This document shows positions 27,192 through 36,187 of a DNA stretch of 64,000 bases, piece by piece. The notes beneath the pieces are model-generated. The model worked only from the letters and a program-made list of their open reading frames with translations, did not search any database and was not told where the DNA came from. The DNA lies in assembly GCA_009701715.1 (NCBI GenBank), contig WLJO01000004.1, positions 1 through 64,000 of the forward strand. The letters are read 5' to 3'. Position numbers and translations under genes: made by a program. The DNA is from Actinomycetota bacterium (GTDB taxonomy: Bacteria; Actinomycetota; Acidimicrobiia; Acidimicrobiales; Ilumatobacteraceae). Position 1 is the first letter of the stretch, and every line of letters starts with the position of its first letter.

Positions 27192-28081
27192 ACCAGAAGT
27201 CGAACAGGCCGTCGCGTCAACCCCAGCGCGGACGCAACCGTCAGGTGGGTACCCGTACCGCTGAGCGTGCTGCCGCGCGCAAGCGGACGCGGATGATCCT
27301 CGTTGCGGTGATGGGCGTGGTCATCGTGGGGGCCGTGATCGCAGCACTGCTCGCAGGGGGAGGCGACGAGCAGTCCTCGTCGAGCACCTCCACCACGGTG
27401 TTTGACGCAGCAGCGGTCGCAGCAGCCGTCACCGAGGTGCCCGCCTCGGCGTTCGACGCTGTCGGCAACGGCACGGCAACCGGTGGGCCCGAGCCGGTCA
27501 ACCTCACGCCGATCACGCAGGAGGGCAAGCCAGAACTGCTGTACGTCGGGGCGGAGTACTGCCCGTTCTGCGCGGCGCAGCGCTGGGCGATGGTCGCCGC
27601 GCTCTCCCGGTTCGGCACCTTTACCGGTCTGTCGGCATCACACTCGGCAACCGAGGACGTGTACCCGGACACGCCTACGTTCAGCTTCTACGGATCGGTC
27701 TACACGAGCGTGTACCTCGCCTTCACTGCGGTGGAAACGGAGACGAACGAGATGAGCGGGGGTTCGTACAAACCGCTGCAGAAACTCACGGCTGAGCAGG
27801 AGGCAGTGCTCGCGGAGTCCGGTCGCACGGGTATCCCGTTCCTCGACTTCGGCGGCAAGTTCCTTATTTCGGGGGCAAGCTTTGACCCCGGTGTGCTGGA
27901 AGAACGCAACGGACCGGGCATCGCGAAGTTGATGGCGGACCCCACGAGCAAGATTTCCCAGGCCGTGCTCGGCGCCGCGAACGGCATCACGGTGGCGATC
28001 TGCGGGATGACCGGCAACCAGCCTGCCTCGGTGTGCGACTCGCCGGGTGTGCAGGCCGCAAAGGCCGCCCTCGGGCTCTGA
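27188..28081 (+). CDS. Membrane-anchored thioredoxin-like (DUF929-type) protein
   Basis: This 297-residue protein has a basic cytoplasmic N-terminus, a membrane segment at about 36-56, a Ser/Thr linker and an extracytoplasmic thioredoxin-like domain. The redox motif is Cys125-Pro-Phe-Cys128 in AEYCPFCAAQRW, and two further cysteines lie near the C-terminus (AICGMTG, ASVCDSP). The coupled start with dsbB suggests that it is the DsbA-like oxidant renewed by DsbB. The family label DUF929 is from memory of the CPFCAAQRW signature. Confidence 0.85.
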   Translation: MNQKSNRPSRQPQRGRNRQVGTRTAERAAARKRTRMILVAVMGVVIVGAVIAALLAGGGDEQSSSSTSTTVFDAAAVAAAVTEVPASAFDAVGNGTATGGPEPVNLTPITQEGKPELLYVGAEYCPFCAAQRWAMVAALSRFGTFTGLSASHSATEDVYPDTPTFSFYGSVYTSVYLAFTAVETETNEMSGGSYKPLQKLTAEQEAVLAESGRTGIPFLDFGGKFLISGASFDPGVLEERNGPGIAKLMADPTSKISQAVLGAANGITVAICGMTGNQPASVCDSPGVQAAKAALGL

Positions 28082-28085
28082 TCGA

Positions 28086-28484
28086 CTACTTCATGAGCGG
28101 GGCGAGTTGTGCCTTCATGTCGTCGGGCATGCGAGCAACTTTTCCGTCGGGCCCAACGAGGCCGATGCGCACGGTGCCATCGGCGAGCAGTTCATCACCG
28201 CGCAGCACACGCTGTTGCCAACGGCTGGATGCACCACGGAGTTCGATGATCGAGGATTCGATGTGCACGATCTCGTCGGCGAGTGCCGGCTTGCGATAAC
28301 GAATATCGAGCTCGCTCACCACGAACTGGCAACCCGACGCATGCGGTCCGGCGAGCAGGATGCCGTTGTCGCGCAGTGCCTCCGTGCGACCGATCTCGAA
28401 CCACGTGACGTACACGGAGTGGTTCACGTGGGCATACGGGTCGAGATCCCGGAAGTGCACGCGGACCGGCGTGAGGTGAACCAT
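28086..28484 (-). CDS. Acyl-CoA thioesterase (4HBT hot-dog family)
   Basis: This 132-residue hot-dog protein has the 4-hydroxybenzoyl-CoA thioesterase/YbgC signature, FRDLDPYAHVNHSVYVTWFE at about 11-30, including the catalytic Asp and the HVNH segment. IRYRKPALADEIVHIES is the central strand. It hydrolyses some acyl-CoA; chain length is unknown. It is convergent with the thioredoxin-like gene, 4 bp apart, and lies downstream of the metal-repressor gene on the same strand. Confidence 0.85.
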   Translation of the reverse strand: MVHLTPVRVHFRDLDPYAHVNHSVYVTWFEIGRTEALRDNGILLAGPHASGCQFVVSELDIRYRKPALADEIVHIESSIIELRGASSRWQQRVLRGDELLADGTVRIGLVGPDGKVARMPDDMKAQLAPLMK

Positions 28485-28513
28485 GAATGCAGTCCTAGCC
28501 GGTTGGTGGCTTG

Positions 28514-28783
28514 TCAGGCGAGCTTCAGGAACAACTGCTCAACCTCGGCGAGGTTGAACCCGCTCTCTGCTGCTGCCTTCGGATCCGACAGGCAGTGCGA
28601 CATGCCGGTGACGAGCAGTTTGAAGCCGACTTGATCGAGTGCCTTGCCGGCAGCCGACACCTGGGCGACGATCTCGCGGCACTCACGGCCATCGGCGAGC
28701 ATCTGCTGGATGCCGCGGATCTGACCCTCGATGCGGCGAAGTCTTTTGTGCAGTTCCTGCTGGGTGGTGTCGTCGAGTTGCAT
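28514..28783 (-). CDS. CsoR/CstR-family transcriptional repressor
   Basis: This 89-residue all-helical repressor (DUF156) has the family start LHKRLRRIEGQIRGIQQML. In copper-sensing CsoR the ligands are Cys, then His 25 residues on, then Cys four residues after that. Here Cys35 and Cys64 are in place, but the middle position (60) is Gly, with a His at 63. Two cysteines without the central His is the pattern of CstR-type persulfide sensors. A strong AAGGAG site precedes the ATG. A G-rich site upstream may be its operator. The thioesterase gene downstream is an unlikely metal gene, so its targets lie elsewhere. Confidence 0.85.
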   Translation of the reverse strand: MQLDDTTQQELHKRLRRIEGQIRGIQQMLADGRECREIVAQVSAAGKALDQVGFKLLVTGMSHCLSDPKAAAESGFNLAEVEQLFLKLA

Positions 28784-28807
28784 GGTCCGGCTCCTTCCTC
28801 GACAAGT

Positions 28808-28824
28808 GTACGGGTGGGGGTATC
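28808..28824. promoter_or_regulatory. G-tract operator-like site upstream of the CsoR/CstR-family gene
   Basis: GTACGGGTGGGGGTATC, 25 bases before the start codon, resembles the GC-tract operators with TA-flanked G/C runs known for CsoR and CstR proteins. The inverted symmetry is imperfect. Confidence 0.4.
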
Positions 28825-28834
28825 TGACCGCTCC

Positions 28835-29926
28835 TCAGGACGCCGCCGGATTGGCCTTCAGGTGGTCGAAGCGGCCCGCCGGGCGGATGGCCCGGTAGGC
28901 GGGGATCACCGGGGCCAGGTCCTTGGGTGATGCCCCGTGGAGGATGACCCCGTCGGCCCCGAGGTCCAACTGGCGCAGCACGGCCTTGGCACACGTGTCG
29001 GCCGAGCCGTAGGTGGCGGGGGCGAGCCACTCGTCGGGGAGCAGTGTGGCCACGTGCTCGAGTTCGGCCGTGCTGGCCTTCTGGTCGAGGGCGCCCTTGA
29101 AGCCGGCGACGAACGGGTCCGCACGGAACCGAGCGAGCACGGCTGGGTCCCAGTTGTTGGTGCGCACCATGAGGTCCCCGTAGGCCTGCAGGTAGGTGGC
29201 GAGACGGCCGACGGTCTTCTTCAGGCGGATGTCCTCGGGGATCCAGTCGCCAATAGTGGCGTAGCAGCTCCACACGCGCACCTTGTCGGGGTCACGTCCC
29301 GCCTGCTCGGCAGCCTCCTTCACCGTGCGAACGCAGCGCTGCAGCGTCTCGTCGGTGAAGAAGGTGTGGAGGATCACGCCGTCGAACGCACGACCGCCGA
29401 GTGCGAGCGACTGCGGGCCGAACGCTGTGAGCATCAGTGGGATGTCCTCACGGAAGTCCGGGTCGATCTGCAGGAAGGGCCACCTGCCGGCCGGGCCGTT
29501 GTGGCCGATGATGGCCTCACCGTTCCACAGGCGGCGCATGATGCCCGCGAAGTCCTCCATCTGTGCGGTGGTGATAGTGGGCAGGCCGTATGCGTTGAAC
29601 ACTGCGTCCATGCCGCGGCCGAGGCCGAGCGCGAAGCGTCCGTTGGTGAGGCGGTGCATCGTGGTGCTGAAGCTGGCGGTCACCATCGGGTGGCGCGTGT
29701 TGTGGTTGGTGGCGCCGGTGGCGATGCCGAGCGTGCTGGTGACCGCGCCGGCCACACCGGAGATCGTGGCGATCTCCTTGATGTTGAAGCGTTCCGACAG
29801 GAAGGTGGATCCGAAGCCGAGCGCCTCGCCGTCTTTGCACTCCTGAATGAGGTCCTGCGGCGACTTCGGTGCGCCGGGCAATCCGTAGAAGGACAGCTCG
29901 TTGAGTTGCGGCAGCGCAGAGGTCAT
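28835..29926 (-). CDS. LLM-class F420-dependent oxidoreductase
   Basis: This 363-residue bacterial-luciferase-fold oxidoreductase differs from the one at 15624 by a longer insertion. Visible family parts are EALGFGSTFLSERFN, TLGIATGATNHNTRHP, GRFALGLGRGMD and a C-terminal GADGVILHGASPKDL. It resembles the subgroup frequent in mycobacteria and related fatty-acid or steroid degraders. F420 dependence is inferred. It is divergent from the acyl-CoA synthetase gene at 29997. Confidence 0.87.
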   Translation of the reverse strand: MTSALPQLNELSFYGLPGAPKSPQDLIQECKDGEALGFGSTFLSERFNIKEIATISGVAGAVTSTLGIATGATNHNTRHPMVTASFSTTMHRLTNGRFALGLGRGMDAVFNAYGLPTITTAQMEDFAGIMRRLWNGEAIIGHNGPAGRWPFLQIDPDFREDIPLMLTAFGPQSLALGGRAFDGVILHTFFTDETLQRCVRTVKEAAEQAGRDPDKVRVWSCYATIGDWIPEDIRLKKTVGRLATYLQAYGDLMVRTNNWDPAVLARFRADPFVAGFKGALDQKASTAELEHVATLLPDEWLAPATYGSADTCAKAVLRQLDLGADGVILHGASPKDLAPVIPAYRAIRPAGRFDHLKANPAAS

Positions 29927-29996
29927 GGGACGTAACGGTACGTGCTGTCGCCCCGCCCCGCTGAACGTCCACGACCCCGTGGTCTAGCGTTCGGGA

Positions 29997-31637
29997 ATGG
30001 CCCTTTCGTACGCATCGGGGACGAGCGCCGTCCCACTCCTCGGTCAGACCATCGGTGACAACCTCGAGGACACGGTTCGCCGCTTCGGCGAGCGTGAGGC
30101 GCTCGTCGTCGTGCACGAGGGGAAGCGGTGGACCTACACGCAACTGAACGACGACGTTGACCGCATCGCACGGCGATTGCTGGCGATGGGGCTGCAGGTG
30201 GGCGATCGCCTCGGCATCTGGGCGCCGAACTGCTCGGCATGGACGATGGTGCAGTACGCCACGGCGAAACTGGGCGTCATCCTTGTCAACATCAACCCCG
30301 CATACCGCACACACGAGGTGGAGTACGTGCTGCGCCAGTCGGGATGCCGCATGCTCATCGCTGCAGACGCGTTCAAGACGAGCAACTACCGGGCGATGAT
30401 CGACGAGGTGCGCGGCTCGCTGCCGGACCTCGAGCACGTGCTGTACATCGACACTCCCGAGTGGAACGATTGGCTCGACGGGCAGCAAGCACCGGAGGGC
30501 GAACTGCGCGAACGCATGGCCGGACTGTCGTTCGACGACCCGATCAACATCCAGTACACGTCGGGCACCACGGGCTTCCCCAAGGGTGCCACGCTCACGC
30601 ACCACAACATTCTCAACAACGGCTTCTTCGTGGCACGCGGCTGCAACTACACCGAGCAGGATCGTGTGTGCATCCCGGTACCGCTGTATCACTGCTTCGG
30701 GATGGTGATGGGCAACCTCGGCTGCACCACGCACGGCGCAACGATGGTGTACCCGGCGCCGTCGTTCGACCCGCTCGAGACGCTGCGCGCTGTGCAGGCA
30801 GAGCGCTGCACGAGCCTCTACGGCGTGCCCACGATGTTCATCGCTCAGCTCACGCACCCCAACTTCGCCGAGTTCGATCTGGCATCGCTGCGCACGGGCA
30901 TCATGGCTGGATCTCCGTGCCCGGTGGAGACGATGAAGCAGACGATGTCGCTGATGAACATGCGCGAAGTCGGTATTTGCTACGGCATGACGGAGACGTC
31001 GCCGGTGTCCACGCAGACGGCCGCCGATGACACCATCGAGCAGCGGACGGGAACGGTGGGCCGTGTGCACCCGCACGTGGAGGTGAAGATCGTCGACCCG
31101 GTGACAAACCGTTGTGTGCAGCGCGGCGAGAGCGGCGAGCTGTGCACGCGCGGGTACTCGGTGATGCTCGGCTACTGGAACGACTCGGAGAAGACCGCCG
31201 AGGCCGTCGACGCTGCCGGTTGGATGCACACCGGCGACCTCGCGGTGATGGACGATGCCGGCTACATCAACATCGTTGGTCGCAGCAAGGACATGATCAT
31301 CCGCGGCGGCGAGAACGTGTACCCACGCGAGATCGAGGAGTTCCTCTACTCGCACCCCGACATCGTCGACGTGCAGGTAGTGGGCGTGCCCGACGCGAAG
31401 TACGGCGAGGAAGTCATGGCGTGGGTGCGGCTGCGCGAGGGAGCGACACCGTTGGGCATCGACGACGTGCGCGCCTTCTGCCAGGGGCGTATCGCGCACT
31501 ACAAGGTGCCGAGGTACGTGCACGTGGTGGACGAGTTCCCGATGACGGTCACGGGCAAGATCCAAAAGTACAAGTTGCGTGACGCCGCGGTCGTACTCCT
31601 CGGCCTCGAGGATGCAGCAGCGATCCGTACTGCATGA
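29997..31637 (+). CDS. Fatty-acyl-CoA synthetase (AMP-binding family)
   Basis: This 546-residue adenylate-forming ligase activates a fatty acid through acyl-AMP to acyl-CoA. The P-loop-like [18 protein letters not shown] is at about 183-200, [12 protein letters not shown] is the A5 region, [26 protein letters not shown] holds A7-A8, and the catalytic lysine is in [13 protein letters not shown] near the C-terminus. The length fits medium- or long-chain members; chain specificity is unknown. It may be co-transcribed with the SMP-30 gene 37 bp downstream. Confidence 0.93.
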   Translation: MALSYASGTSAVPLLGQTIGDNLEDTVRRFGEREALVVVHEGKRWTYTQLNDDVDRIARRLLAMGLQVGDRLGIWAPNCSAWTMVQYATAKLGVILVNINPAYRTHEVEYVLRQSGCRMLIAADAFKTSNYRAMIDEVRGSLPDLEHVLYIDTPEWNDWLDGQQAPEGELRERMAGLSFDDPINIQYTSGTTGFPKGATLTHHNILNNGFFVARGCNYTEQDRVCIPVPLYHCFGMVMGNLGCTTHGATMVYPAPSFDPLETLRAVQAERCTSLYGVPTMFIAQLTHPNFAEFDLASLRTGIMAGSPCPVETMKQTMSLMNMREVGICYGMTETSPVSTQTAADDTIEQRTGTVGRVHPHVEVKIVDPVTNRCVQRGESGELCTRGYSVMLGYWNDSEKTAEAVDAAGWMHTGDLAVMDDAGYINIVGRSKDMIIRGGENVYPREIEEFLYSHPDIVDVQVVGVPDAKYGEEVMAWVRLREGATPLGIDDVRAFCQGRIAHYKVPRYVHVVDEFPMTVTGKIQKYKLRDAAVVLLGLEDAAAIRTA

Positions 31638-31674
31638 CAGAATCCGGGAAGTAATTCCGAGGAAGGGGATCTCG

Positions 31675-32604
31675 ATGAGTAACTGGAAACTGATCGCAAC
31701 CGGACTGCGTTTCCCGGAGGGGCCGATTTGGCTCCCGAACGGTGACGTGCTCGTGGTGGAGATCGAGCGTGGCACGCTGACGCGTGTGTCGCCCGACGGC
31801 AACAAGACCGTGGTGGGTGACTGCAAGGGTGGCCCGAACGGCGCTGCCATGGGCCCGGACGGCAAGGTGTATGTCTGCAACAACGGCGGCTTCATGTGGA
31901 CCGATGCAGATGGCCTGCTGTTCCCCGGCAACCAGCCGCCGGACTACATCGGTGGCCGCATCCAGAGCGTGGACATCAACACCGGCGAGGTGAAGGACGT
32001 CTACACCCAGTTCGAGGGTGTCGGCCTGCGCGGCCCGAACGACATCGTGTTCGACCGCAATGGCGGGTTCTACTTCACGGACCTCGGCAAGGGCCGCCCG
32101 GAGAGCGTCGACCGCGGAGCGATCTACTACGGCAAGCCCGACGGCTCACCGCTCGTCAAGGTGGTTGGCCCGCTCGACCACCCGAACGGCATCTCGCTGT
32201 CGCCCGACGACAAGACGCTGTACGTGGCAGAGACCATCACCGGTCGTGTGTGGCAGTGGACGCTCGACAGCCCCGGCGTGGTGTCGCAGGCCGGCGCCAT
32301 GTTCGCTGCGCCCGGTGGCGGCCGCCTGACGGTGGGCATGCCCGGCTACCAGTTGCTCGACTCGATGACGGTGGACAGCGAGGGCAACCTCTGCCTGGCC
32401 ACACTCATCACGGGCTGTGTGACGGTGGTGTCGCCCAAGGGAGAGATCCTTCGCCAGGTGGCCCCGCCCAAGCACGACCCGCTCGTCACGAACGTGTGCT
32501 TCGGTGGTGCCGATCTCAAGACGGCATTCGTCACGGTGTCTGCCTGCGGTGAACTGTGGTCGTGCGACTGGCCGGTGCCCGGCCACAAGCTGGCGAACTA
32601 CTGA
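31675..32604 (+). CDS. SMP-30/gluconolactonase family protein
   Basis: This 309-residue six-bladed beta-propeller lactonase has the metal-site Glu in RFPEGPIW (about 13-20), GPNDIVFDRNGGFYFTD in the middle and HPNGISLSPDDKTLYVAE later, as in SMP-30 and gluconolactonases that use Ca or Zn. The substrate lactone is unknown. Its place behind an acyl-CoA synthetase suggests catabolism. The ATG at 31675 is chosen from the family start SNWKLIATGLRFPEG. Confidence 0.87.
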   Translation: MSNWKLIATGLRFPEGPIWLPNGDVLVVEIERGTLTRVSPDGNKTVVGDCKGGPNGAAMGPDGKVYVCNNGGFMWTDADGLLFPGNQPPDYIGGRIQSVDINTGEVKDVYTQFEGVGLRGPNDIVFDRNGGFYFTDLGKGRPESVDRGAIYYGKPDGSPLVKVVGPLDHPNGISLSPDDKTLYVAETITGRVWQWTLDSPGVVSQAGAMFAAPGGGRLTVGMPGYQLLDSMTVDSEGNLCLATLITGCVTVVSPKGEILRQVAPPKHDPLVTNVCFGGADLKTAFVTVSACGELWSCDWPVPGHKLANY

Positions 32605-32632
32605 TCTGCAGAGTTGCTGATCGGTTGACCGC

Positions 32633-32694
32633 TCGGCCTTCGGGCCGATGCAGGTGAAACGTGTTGCGGTGGCCGTCCTTCGGGGCGGCCACCG
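32633..32694. terminator. Two UUCG-capped hairpins between convergent genes
   Basis: TCGGCC-TTCG-GGCCGA at 32633-32648, and a 12-bp stem CGGTGGCCGTCC (32667-32678) closed by TTCG and its complement to 32694. Both have the very stable C(UUCG)G tetraloop. There is no U-run. The position between the SMP-30 gene and the HisD-like gene fits bidirectional termination. Confidence 0.65.
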
Positions 32695-32706
32695 GCGCGT
32701 CCGTGC

Positions 32707-34029
32707 TCAGCCCTCCTGGCGGAGGCGAAGCGCAGCGGCGTGGGCGGGAAAACCCTCGTGTTCGGCGAGCGCAATGACGCTCGGTGCCATACGTCGCGCG
32801 GCGCGCAGGTCTGCCTTGGCAATGGCCGTGCGCTTCAGGAAGGTCTCGACGGTGATGCCGCTGCTGACGTGCGCGAAGCCACTGGTGGGCAGCGAGGCCG
32901 GGCAGCCGATCACGAAGTTCGCTGCGGAGAACGGCGTGTGCTGGCCCACGAGGATCTCGCCAGCGTTCACGAGCATCTCGAGCATGTCCTCCTCGGCATC
33001 CTGCGCAACGGCGATCTGCAGGTGCTCGGGCGCGAACTGGTTGGAGATCGACGCTGCAATGCCGAGCGAGTCCACGAGGATGCAGCCGCCGTTGACCCCG
33101 AGCGATGCACGGGCGGCTTCTGCACGTGCGGCAGGTAGGCCGGCGATCTGTCGCTGCAGCTCCACCTCCGTCGCTGCGGCAAGCGGAGCCGATGTGGTGA
33201 GCAGCACTGTGCAGGAGTCGGTGCCGTGTTCGGCCTCGATGAGGAGGTCTGCCGCAAGGCGTACGGGATCAGCGGTGTCGTCGGCGATGACGAGGCTCTC
33301 GGTGGGGCCGAGCACCATCATCGTGGCGACACCGAACCTCTGCATCTCCACCTGGGCGCATGTGACGGCGGGTGAGCCCGGGCCGACGATCTTGCGCACC
33401 TTCGGGATGCTCTCCGTGCCGAAGCCGAGTGCGGCGATGCCGGCCGGACCGTTCACACGGAACACGTTGCGGATGCCGAGGCGCTCGCAGACGACGAGCA
33501 CGGCTGGGTCGATCTCGCCGTTAGTTCCCGGGGCGGGCGGCACGACCACGACAATCTCGGGGACGCCCGCCACGACGGCTGGTGTCCCGAGCTGTGCGAT
33601 GACGCTCGGGTAGCTGGCCTTACCGCTCGGGCAGAACAGGCCGGCCGAGGAAATGGGGGTGGTCTTCTCGCCCACCCACAGGCCGGGCTCGGTCTCGAAG
33701 CCCCAGTTCTCGGAGCGCTTGCGCAACTCGCTGTTGAAGCGGTGCAGGTGCTCGATCATGTCGTCGATCGCGGCGAGGACTGACGGCGCCAGCCTCCCGG
33801 CCGCCGCAGCGAACTCTGCGTCGGTGGCCCGAAGCCCGCCCGGGCGCACGGTGGTGTGGTCGAACTTGGCGAGGGCGTCGCACACGGCGGCATCGCCGCG
33901 CAGACGGACGTCCTCGATGAGACCCACGATGGAGTCCCGGAGACCGGCGGGGATGATGTCGTCGAGACCCCGGGTGACGAGCAACCGGCGCTCGGTGTCG
34001 GTCATCTCGCTCCAGACCAGTTGGCGCAT
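32707..34029 (-). CDS. Histidinol dehydrogenase family protein with altered metal ligands
   Basis: This 440-residue protein has the HisD fold. The segment APEHLQ keeps the catalytic Glu335-His336 pair, EAEHG keeps one zinc His (268), and AHAAALRLR near the C-terminus keeps the last His. The Gln ligand is Glu265, the Asp ligand (GDY in HisD) is Asn371, and the NHVLPT motif reads PASLPT, so its His is lost. This points to a HisD paralogue with another alcohol substrate, as known for sulfopropanediol dehydrogenase, rather than the histidine biosynthetic enzyme. No his genes are near. The start ATG at 34029 is chosen by family length. Confidence 0.78.
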   Translation of the reverse strand: MRQLVWSEMTDTERRLLVTRGLDDIIPAGLRDSIVGLIEDVRLRGDAAVCDALAKFDHTTVRPGGLRATDAEFAAAAGRLAPSVLAAIDDMIEHLHRFNSELRKRSENWGFETEPGLWVGEKTTPISSAGLFCPSGKASYPSVIAQLGTPAVVAGVPEIVVVVPPAPGTNGEIDPAVLVVCERLGIRNVFRVNGPAGIAALGFGTESIPKVRKIVGPGSPAVTCAQVEMQRFGVATMMVLGPTESLVIADDTADPVRLAADLLIEAEHGTDSCTVLLTTSAPLAAATEVELQRQIAGLPAARAEAARASLGVNGGCILVDSLGIAASISNQFAPEHLQIAVAQDAEEDMLEMLVNAGEILVGQHTPFSAANFVIGCPASLPTSGFAHVSSGITVETFLKRTAIAKADLRAARRMAPSVIALAEHEGFPAHAAALRLRQEG

Positions 34030-34091
34030 CACGGGTGCTACGGGCGTATCGGGCACCCCCGCGACGCTATCGGGGGCGTACGCTCGCGGCG

Positions 34092-35267
34092 ATGGGCTCA
34101 GCACGCGTCCCCTACGTATCGGCCAAGCTGCAGGGCTTCGGCACCACGATCTTTGCCGAGATGTCGGCGCTCGCCATTGCCAAGGGCGCGGTGAACCTCG
34201 GGCAGGGGTTCCCCGACTACGAGGGCCCGGCGGTCGTGCTCGAGGCGGCGAAGGCGGCCATCGACGGCGGGCTCAACCAGTACCCGCCCGGGCCGGGAAT
34301 CCCGGCGCTTCGCCAGGCAATCGCCGAGCACCAGAAGCGCTTCTACAACCTCGACTACAACCCGGACACCGAGGTGTTCGTCACCGTCGGCTGCACCGAG
34401 GCACTCGCCGCGTCCATCATCGGTCTGTGCGACACCGGCGACGAGGTGGTGATGCTCGAGCCGTCGTACGACAGTTACTCCGCCGTGGTAGCGATGGCGG
34501 GCGCTGTCCCCAAGTACGTCACGCTGCGTCCGCCGCATTACGACCTCGATCTCGATGCGCTCCGCAAGGCGATTACCCCCAAGACCAGGCTGCTGCTCAT
34601 CAACACCCCGCACAACCCGACCGGCAAGGTGCTCACGCGTGAGGAGATGCAAGGCATCGCCGACCTCGCCATCGAGCACGACCTCATCGTCGTGTCCGAC
34701 GAGGTGTACGAGCACCTGGTGTTCGACGGGGTGAAGCACATCTGCATGGCGGAGATTCCCGGCATGCGCGAGCGCACGCTCGTGTTGTCGAGCGGTGGCA
34801 AGACATTCAACACAACGGGCTGGAAGGTGGGCTGGGTGTGCGCGCCGCCGCACCTCGTTGCTGCGGTTCGCACTGCGAAGCAGTTCCTCACCTACGTGGC
34901 GGGTGGCCCGTTCCAGGCCGGTATCGCAGCCGGCCTGCGACTGCCCGACGAGTACTACCGGGAGATCGCCGACGACCTGCAGATCAAGCGTGACCGCATC
35001 TGCGCCGGGCTCGAGGAGGCAGGCTTCCTCACCTACAAGCCCAGCGGCACGTACTTCGTCACGGTCGATATCCGCCCCGTTCGGCCCGACGGTGACGGTT
35101 TCGCCTTCTGTCGCGAACTGCCGGACCGCTGCGGCGTGGTGGCCATCCCGAATGTCGTGTTCTACGCGAACAAGGACGAGGGCAGGCACATGGTGCGGTT
35201 CGCCTTCTGCAAGCGGCACGAAGTGATTGACGACGCAACAACACGGCTCAAGGCGCTGACGCGGTGA
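34092..35267 (+). CDS. Class I/II aminotransferase (methionine/glutamine transaminase type)
   Basis: This 391-residue PLP enzyme has the family start VNLGQGFPDYEGP, QYPPGPGIPALRQAI, the NTPHNPTGKV motif, the VVSDEVYEHLVF aspartate/tyrosine pair, and the PLP lysine in SSGGKTFNTTGWKVGW. These match the YbdL/KAT group that uses glutamine or methionine with 2-oxo acids. The last codons overlap an omega-amidase gene (GTGA), as expected for a glutamine transaminase-omega-amidase route. DapC-like use cannot be excluded. Confidence 0.85.
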   Translation: MGSARVPYVSAKLQGFGTTIFAEMSALAIAKGAVNLGQGFPDYEGPAVVLEAAKAAIDGGLNQYPPGPGIPALRQAIAEHQKRFYNLDYNPDTEVFVTVGCTEALAASIIGLCDTGDEVVMLEPSYDSYSAVVAMAGAVPKYVTLRPPHYDLDLDALRKAITPKTRLLLINTPHNPTGKVLTREEMQGIADLAIEHDLIVVSDEVYEHLVFDGVKHICMAEIPGMRERTLVLSSGGKTFNTTGWKVGWVCAPPHLVAAVRTAKQFLTYVAGGPFQAGIAAGLRLPDEYYREIADDLQIKRDRICAGLEEAGFLTYKPSGTYFVTVDIRPVRPDGDGFAFCRELPDRCGVVAIPNVVFYANKDEGRHMVRFAFCKRHEVIDDATTRLKALTR

Positions 35268-36031
35268 AGGTCGCAATCATCCAGCACACCATCACGTGGG
35301 AGGACCGCGAGGCGAACTTCCATCATCTCGCCCCGCAGATCACCGCTGCTGCTGCCGCCGGCGCGCGCCTTGCCGTGCTCACCGAGACGTTCTCCACCGG
35401 CTTCGGTCGCGGGGACCGCATCGCGGAACCCGAGGACGGGCCGTCTGCCACGTTCCTGCGGGAGCAGGCGACGGCCAAGAACATCTGGGTGTGCGGCTCG
35501 TGCCCCGAGGTACCGCCGAACTCGCCCGGTGGCAAGCCGTACAACACGCTGATTCTTGCCGGTCCGAACGGTGAGGTGCACCGCTACCGCAAGGTCCACC
35601 CGTTCTCGTTCTCCGGCGAGCACGAGCACTTCAACGCCGGCACCGAACTGGTGAACGTGACGGTGGAGGGTGTTCGACTCGCACTGTTCGTGTGCTACGA
35701 CATCCGCTTCGCCGACGAGTTCTGGCAGATGGCCAAGCAGACCGACGCATACGTGGTGGTGGCGAACTGGCCCGAGAGCCGTCGCCTGCACTGGATGTCG
35801 TTGCTGCAGGCGCGCGCGATCGAGAACCAGGCCTACGTGATTGCCTGCAATCGGGTGGGCGAGGGAGGCGGGCTCGTGTACTCCGGCGACAGCCGCATCG
35901 TGGACCCGCTCGGCGAGATCGTCGTGTCGGCGGCACGTGAGGAAGCACTGCTTGTTGCCGAGGTGAGTGCGAGCCACGTCGCCGACGTTCGCACCCGCTT
36001 CCCGTTCCTCCCCGACAGAAGAACGTGTTGA
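35264..36031 (+). CDS. Omega-amidase (carbon-nitrogen hydrolase family)
   Basis: This 255-residue nitrilase-superfamily amidase has the triad Glu41 (LTETFSTGF), Lys110 (YRKVHPFSFSGEHE) and Cys144 (FVCYDIRF). The substrate-loop pattern resembles omega-amidases, which hydrolyse 2-oxoglutaramate or 2-oxosuccinamate from glutamine or asparagine transamination. It is coupled to the aminotransferase gene by a GTGA overlap. The final RTC and stop abut a dispersed repeat array, so the C-terminus may have been changed when that arrived. Confidence 0.87.
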   Translation: MKVAIIQHTITWEDREANFHHLAPQITAAAAAGARLAVLTETFSTGFGRGDRIAEPEDGPSATFLREQATAKNIWVCGSCPEVPPNSPGGKPYNTLILAGPNGEVHRYRKVHPFSFSGEHEHFNAGTELVNVTVEGVRLALFVCYDIRFADEFWQMAKQTDAYVVVANWPESRRLHWMSLLQARAIENQAYVIACNRVGEGGGLVYSGDSRIVDPLGEIVVSAAREEALLVAEVSASHVADVRTRFPFLPDRRTC

Positions 36032-36039
36032 TGCTCGGG

Positions 36040-36101
36040 CATAGCCGCCGCTTCGCTTCGGCATAGCCCTCGTGTGGCTCGTCGCTGGCGCTTCCCTCGC
36101 C
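36040..36101 (-). repeat. Dispersed two-block 62-bp element, copy B1 (tandem)
   Basis: In minus orientation the unit is the 26-bp block GGCGAGGGAAGCGCC..., the core ACACGAGGGC, and the 26-bp block ending GGCTATG. It is identical to copy B2. The 77-bp period includes a linker with CGATAAGTGCT (36102-36112), an exact copy of 11 bp from the 3' end of the neighbouring GNAT gene (36191-36201). Confidence 0.88.
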
Positions 36102-36116
36102 CGATAAGTGCTCGGG

Positions 36117-36178
36117 CATAGCCGCCGCTTCGCTTCGGCATAGCCCTCGTGTGGCTCGTCGCTGGCGCTTCCCTCGCC
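36117..36178 (-). repeat. Dispersed two-block 62-bp element, copy B2 (tandem)
   Basis: Second unit of the tandem pair, 77 bp from B1. All 62 bases match B1. It lies 9 bp from the stop codon of the GNAT gene and fills the convergent gap with the omega-amidase gene. Confidence 0.88.
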
Positions 36179-36187
36179 ACGCGCTCG

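Noticed and set aside
29517-31931. 804-codon minus-strand frame covering the acyl-CoA synthetase gene
   Set aside because: The plus-strand protein has all motifs of the AMP-binding family; the antisense product is Arg/His-rich without a fold, and it partly overlaps a genuine minus-strand LLM gene in another frame.
36040-36178. CRISPR-like array
   Set aside because: Two identical 62-bp units with a 15-bp linker that copies a gene end; there are no unique spacers, only two units, and no cas genes.
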